A stretch of DNA of 64,000 nucleotides, taken from Chitinibacter sp. FCG-7 (lineage in GTDB: Bacteria > Pseudomonadota > Gammaproteobacteria > Burkholderiales > Chitinibacteraceae). The position numbers were made by a program, and so were the translations under genes. Positions 60,725-64,000 of the stretch are shown in pieces. The notes beneath the pieces were generated by a model. That model was not told the origin of the DNA and searched no databases. It was given only the letters and a program-made list of their open reading frames with translations. Each line of letters begins with the position of its first letter. Positions within the stretch are counted from its first letter, which is position 1. The stretch spans positions 3,038,001-3,102,000 of the forward strand of contig NZ_CP157355.1 in NCBI RefSeq assembly GCF_040047665.1. The letters are read 5' to 3'.

Positions 60725-61324
60725 TTGCGCAGTTTAACCATATGGGCTTTGCCCCTGATGCTGCTGCTGCTGGTTGCGGCACTCATTTGGGGTTTGAGTC
60801 GTGCGGCCATCGACGTTGTCGCGCAAAAAGCGGTGAGCCCAGATTCGCCCGACATGATTACCCAACGTGGCGTACTGGTGCGTTTTGACGAGCAGGGTTT
60901 AAAGCGCTCCGAGTTGATCGCGGCAGAAGTAAGGCATATTCAGCAGCAAGACACCATGTTGTTTGAGCAGCCCAAACTGATTCAGACCGAGCCGGGAAAA
61001 CCAGTAATCACTGTGACTGGCGAGCGTGGTAAAAGTATTTTGAAAGCATCTCAGGTCTGGTTTTATGGTCAGACCCGCTTAGAGCGCGCGCCCTTTAACG
61101 GGCAAGCGGCCTTGCTGATCCGCAGCCGGGATATCTGGCTTGATCAGGCCAGTCAGCAAGCCAGCTCAAATGCCCCGGTAGTTGCCGATATGGGCCCGCA
61201 TCATGCTGAAGCTGTCGGATTTGTCGCTGACAACAATGCACAAACGCTAATTTTAAAATCTAAGGTAAAAATGACTTATGTTCCGACCGCTCGTACTGCC
61301 CTTGTTGGCACTGCTGCTCAGTAA
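60725..61324 (+). CDS. lptC: LPS export protein LptC
   Basis: 199-aa bitopic inner-membrane protein linking the LptB2FG transporter to LptA. N-terminal helix (about 6-24, WALPLMLLLLVAALIWGLS) then a beta-jellyroll periplasmic domain (SPDSPDMITQRGVLVRFDEQG, ELIAAEVRHIQQQDTMLFEQPKL split over two strands). TTG start at 60725 with TAAGG upstream; an ATG at 60686 in the same frame would overlap kdsC and adds an unlikely N-terminus. Its 3' end overlaps lptA by 47 bases. Confidence 0.9.
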   Translation: MRSLTIWALPLMLLLLVAALIWGLSRAAIDVVAQKAVSPDSPDMITQRGVLVRFDEQGLKRSELIAAEVRHIQQQDTMLFEQPKLIQTEPGKPVITVTGERGKSILKASQVWFYGQTRLERAPFNGQAALLIRSRDIWLDQASQQASSNAPVVADMGPHHAEAVGFVADNNAQTLILKSKVKMTYVPTARTALVGTAAQ

Positions 61325-61772
61325 TCTGGCTGTTGCAGAAACGGCTGACCGTGACAAGCCGATGAATATCGTGGCTGATAATTGTGCGCTGGACCAGAAA
61401 ACCCAGCAAAGCGTCTGCACCGGCAATGTGGTCGTCACTCAGGGAACGATGATTATGCGTGCTGACAAACTCACTACCCGTCAGGATGAACAGGGTAATC
61501 AGTACGCCAAAGGTGAGGGGCGTCCGGTACGCTTCAAGCAAAAACTCGACTCGGGTGAAATGCTCGACGCTGAAGCGCTGCGCTTTGACTATGACGGTGC
61601 CAAAGGCCTGATGGTGCTGATGGATAAAGCCTGGATCAAGCGTAATCAGGATATGGTCGTTGGCGACACCATTACCTACGATATGAATACCGAGTATTAC
61701 CAAGCGCTGAGCAAGGCAGGTGGCCGCGTGAACATTACTTTGACTCCGAAAAAGAAAGACGCGTCGCAATGA
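61278..61772 (+). CDS. lptA: LPS transport periplasmic protein LptA
   Basis: 164-aa periplasmic bridge protein. Signal peptide about 1-20 ([20 protein letters not shown]). OstA-type beta-jellyroll: [57 protein letters not shown] and [16 protein letters not shown] 61278 with TAAGG at 61261-61265. Overlaps lptC by 47 bases and lptB by four (ATGA), so the three are made from one message. Confidence 0.95.
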   Translation: MFRPLVLPLLALLLSNLAVAETADRDKPMNIVADNCALDQKTQQSVCTGNVVVTQGTMIMRADKLTTRQDEQGNQYAKGEGRPVRFKQKLDSGEMLDAEALRFDYDGAKGLMVLMDKAWIKRNQDMVVGDTITYDMNTEYYQALSKAGGRVNITLTPKKKDASQ

Positions 61773-62491
61773 GCACATTAAAAGCCCAGCATTTGCAAAA
61801 AACCTATAAAAAACGCACCGTAGTCCGCGATGTATCGCTCGAAGTCAGCCGCGGTGAAGTGGTTGGCCTGCTTGGCCCCAATGGTGCGGGCAAAACCACC
61901 AGCTTTTACATGATTGTCGGGCTGGTCAATATGGATCAGGGCTCGATTGAGCTCGATGGTGTCGATGTCAGCCGCCAGCCCATCCACAAACGTGCTCGCT
62001 TGGGGCTGGGCTATTTGCCGCAGGAAGCGTCGATTTTTCGCAAAATGACCGTGGCCGAAAATATCAAAGCCGTGCTGGAGTTGCACTATGACGACAAAGC
62101 GCAAATTGACGAGCGGCTAGATGAGTTATTGCACGATCTGCACGTCGGACATTTGCGCGACAGTAGCGCGATGAGCTTGTCGGGTGGCGAGCGCCGTCGG
62201 GTTGAAATTGCCCGTGCTCTGGCGTCCAACCCGCAGTTTGTCTTGCTCGATGAGCCCTTTGCCGGCGTTGACCCTATCGCGGTAATCGATATTCAGCGCA
62301 TTATCGGTTTTCTGAAAGAGCGCGGTATCGGTGTGTTGATTACCGATCACAATGTGCGTGAAACCCTAGGGATTTGCGATCGCGCCTATATTATCTCGGA
62401 AGGTGCCGTGATGGCCGCTGGCAAACCGGCCGAGATCGTGAATAATGAAGAAGTCCGCCGCGTGTACCTGGGCGAGCATTTCCGCATGTAG
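61769..62491 (+). CDS. lptB: LPS export ABC transporter ATPase LptB
   Basis: 240-aa ATPase of the LptB2FG extractor. Walker [18 protein letters not shown]-loop region [20 protein letters not shown] signature [15 protein letters not shown], Walker [18 protein letters not shown]-loop [11 protein letters not shown]. Start overlaps the lptA stop. lptF and lptG are not in the window. Confidence 0.98.
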   Translation: MSTLKAQHLQKTYKKRTVVRDVSLEVSRGEVVGLLGPNGAGKTTSFYMIVGLVNMDQGSIELDGVDVSRQPIHKRARLGLGYLPQEASIFRKMTVAENIKAVLELHYDDKAQIDERLDELLHDLHVGHLRDSSAMSLSGGERRRVEIARALASNPQFVLLDEPFAGVDPIAVIDIQRIIGFLKERGIGVLITDHNVRETLGICDRAYIISEGAVMAAGKPAEIVNNEEVRRVYLGEHFRM

Positions 62492-62514
62492 TTTTTTATA
62501 TTATCGCTGGATTT

Positions 62515-63909
62515 ATGAAGCAATCACTGCAGCTGCGCATGTCGCAGCAGCTCAATCTCACGCCCCAGTTGCAGCAGTCGATCAAGCTGCTGCAACTGTC
62601 TACGCTCGATTTCAATCAGGAAATCGAACAATACCTCGCAGATAACCCTTTGCTTGAACGTGAAGACACGGCTGATCAGCCTGAAGCAGCCGAGCAGGCA
62701 CCAGATACTGCCGAAACCAGTGCCGAGCAGGGCGATGATCTGGATGGTTTGCGCTGGGACGAAGTCAAAAGCGGGGCTTCTTTTGATGATGACGATGAGC
62801 ATGACCCAACCTTGCGTGTCGCCATCGAGGTGACTTTACGCGACCATTTGCTGCAGCAGGCACGCCTGCTGGGTTTGTCGGCGCGTGATCATGCTTTGCT
62901 CGCTTTGCTCATTGAAGCGCTGGACGAGGATGGTTTGCTGACGCAGCAGCTGGACGAGATCTTTGCGCAATTGCCCGACGAGCTGGTGCAGGAGTTTGAA
63001 CTGGAAGTTGATGAGCTGCGCACCGCCCATCAGTATCTGATGCAGCTGGAGCCACTGGGAATCGGCACGCGTTCTTTGTCCGAATGCCTGCTTTTGCAAT
63101 TGAAGTCCGCACCGCACTTGCCTGAGTATGAATTGGCACGCCAGTTGATTGATGCAGGATTGGAATTGTTGGCGGTGCGTGACTTTGCACGGATTAAAAA
63201 ACAGTTCCATTGTGATGAAGATCAGTTACGGCAGGCACAGCAGATTATTCGCAGCCTTAATCCGCGGCCCGCAGCCAACTGGGGTGCGGATACAACACGT
63301 TATGTGGTGCCGGATGTGCTGGTGCAAAAGTTGCGTGGCCGCTGGACTGTACGCTTGAATCAGGCCGCTCAGCCCAAAATTAAAGTCAATGAAATGTATG
63401 CGCGACTCTTGCAGGGTGAAGCTGGCGAGAGCATGGCTGGCGCTTTGCAGGAAGCTAGGTGGTTGATTAAAAGCATAGAACAGCGTGGCAGTACCATTTT
63501 GCGAGTAGCCCAAGCGATCGTCGCGCGACAGCAAGCTTTCTTCGAGCATGGCGAAGTAGCCATGAAGCCCATGGTCTTGCGTGACATTGCTGACGAGCTG
63601 GAATTACACGAATCGACAATTTCTCGTGTGACAACGCAAAAATTTATGCTGACACCGCGCGGCGTTTTGGAGTACAAATACTTCTTCGGCAGCCATGTTG
63701 AAAACGACAGCGGCGGCGAAAATTCGGCTACATCGATCAAGGCTTTGATCAAACAGCTGGTAGCGCAGGAAAATCCGAAGAAACCCCTATCGGATAGTGC
63801 TATAACTGAAGAACTCGCAAGGCAAGGTGTCGCAGTAGCGCGGCGCACCGTGGCCAAGTATCGGGAGGCGCTGAACATTGCGCCTGCCAGTCAGCGCAAA
63901 AGCCTGTAG
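62515..63909 (+). CDS. rpoN: RNA polymerase sigma-54 factor
   Basis: 464 aa. Region I Gln/Leu-rich activator-contact region (LQLRMSQQLNLTPQLQQSIK, LLQLSTLDFNQEI). Acidic region II about 55-110. Core-binding region III, then the HTH at DIADELELHESTISRVTTQK. The RpoN box is ARRTVAKYREAL near the C-terminus. Start ATG 62515 is 23 bases after lptB. Gene order lptB-rpoN-hpf is the standard proteobacterial one. No sigma-54-type -24/-12 promoter was recognised in the window. Confidence 0.97.
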   Translation: MKQSLQLRMSQQLNLTPQLQQSIKLLQLSTLDFNQEIEQYLADNPLLEREDTADQPEAAEQAPDTAETSAEQGDDLDGLRWDEVKSGASFDDDDEHDPTLRVAIEVTLRDHLLQQARLLGLSARDHALLALLIEALDEDGLLTQQLDEIFAQLPDELVQEFELEVDELRTAHQYLMQLEPLGIGTRSLSECLLLQLKSAPHLPEYELARQLIDAGLELLAVRDFARIKKQFHCDEDQLRQAQQIIRSLNPRPAANWGADTTRYVVPDVLVQKLRGRWTVRLNQAAQPKIKVNEMYARLLQGEAGESMAGALQEARWLIKSIEQRGSTILRVAQAIVARQQAFFEHGEVAMKPMVLRDIADELELHESTISRVTTQKFMLTPRGVLEYKYFFGSHVENDSGGENSATSIKALIKQLVAQENPKKPLSDSAITEELARQGVAVARRTVAKYREALNIAPASQRKSL

Positions 63910-63939
63910 CAGGGCGATATAAATCGAAGGAGCAATAAT

Positions 63940-64000
63940 ATGAACCTCAACATCAGCGGTCATCATCTTGAAGTTACTCCAGCTATCCGTGAGTATGTCA
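63940..64000 (+). CDS. hpf: ribosome hibernation promoting factor, HPF (3'-truncated by window edge)
   Basis: Only the first 20 codons are present: MNLNISGHHLEVTPAIREYV, the HPF/RaiA beta1-alpha1 start. Good Shine-Dalgarno AAGGAG at 63927-63932. Position directly after rpoN is typical for hpf. The product would bind the 30S decoding site in stationary phase. Confidence 0.85.
   Translation, partial: MNLNISGHHLEVTPAIREYV

Overview
The window is a gene-dense stretch of a betaproteobacterial chromosome. Protein sequences and gene order point to Neisseriales, most likely a Chromobacteriaceae/Chitinibacteraceae-type organism. The evidence is a Neisseria-like GyrA with an acidic C-terminal insert, an over-long LigA behind zipA, the petABC-sspAB block, leuS-lptE-holA, and kdsD-kdsC-lptCAB-rpoN-hpf. 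This placement is inferred from family resemblance; no search was run. No rRNA, tRNA, CRISPR array, prophage or transposase gene was seen.

Layout. 1-9.2 kb: the 3' part of gyrA, two hotdog thioesterases, serC, pheA, a LOG-family protein, hisC and two GNAT acetyltransferases, then a DUF3460 gene. 9.2-14.5 kb, minus strand: a membrane protein, two tandem paralogous branched-chain amino-acid binding lipoproteins, an EF-hand protein and radC. 14.5-24.9 kb: a 268-bp palindromic element, coaBC, dut, ugpQ, a PlpD-type patatin/beta-barrel protein, mrp, zipA and ligA. 25-28.5 kb: galU with an in-frame P22-Cro-like HTH in front, then thiC with a TPP riboswitch. 28.5-37.5 kb: a PCMT-like methyltransferase and a compact glycan cluster (rmlBDAC, a glycosyltransferase, an epimerase/reductase, an initiating sugar-phosphate transferase, a WbpM-type dehydratase). 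37.6-43.6 kb, minus strand: rng, holA, lptE, leuS. 43.8-50.1 kb: an orphan pseudopilin, hda, purM, purN, a DUF3108 protein and an RsmB-type methyltransferase. 50.1-55.6 kb, minus strand: sspB, sspA, petCBA, a lipoprotein and a Nif3-family protein. 55.6-64 kb: a DegS-like protease, a KefB-type antiporter, then kdsD-kdsC-lptC-lptA-lptB-rpoN-hpf.

How the genes connect. Cell-envelope functions dominate. They include dTDP-rhamnose and probably UDP-QuiNAc supply with glycan initiation, UDP-glucose (galU), KDO synthesis (kdsD/kdsC), LPS transport (lptCAB, lptE) and envelope proteolysis. The rest is core metabolism (Ser, Phe, His, thiamine, purine, CoA) and replication (gyrA, ligA, holA, hda, dut).

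The most unusual signal is not a gene. A 49-bp dyad motif, GGGTAT-N37-ATACCC at exactly fixed spacing, recurs in at least 11 perfect-end and about 5 near-perfect copies. Intergenic copies carry longer arms (consensus about GGGTATTGCCCTGTAG and its complement) around a variable 17-bp centre. Copies also lie inside coding sequences (GNAT, EF-hand gene, ligA, rmlB/rmlD junction, rmlD, rsmB, petB) in different reading frames. The chance expectation for such exact pairing is about 0.005 in the window. Other notable items are the HTH-GalU reading frame with palindromic operator candidates, a C-rich palindromic repeat inserted in frame in ligA with a relative downstream of purM, two long palindromic elements (5.9 and 14.5 kb), and a JUMPstart/ops-like leader in front of the glycan cluster.
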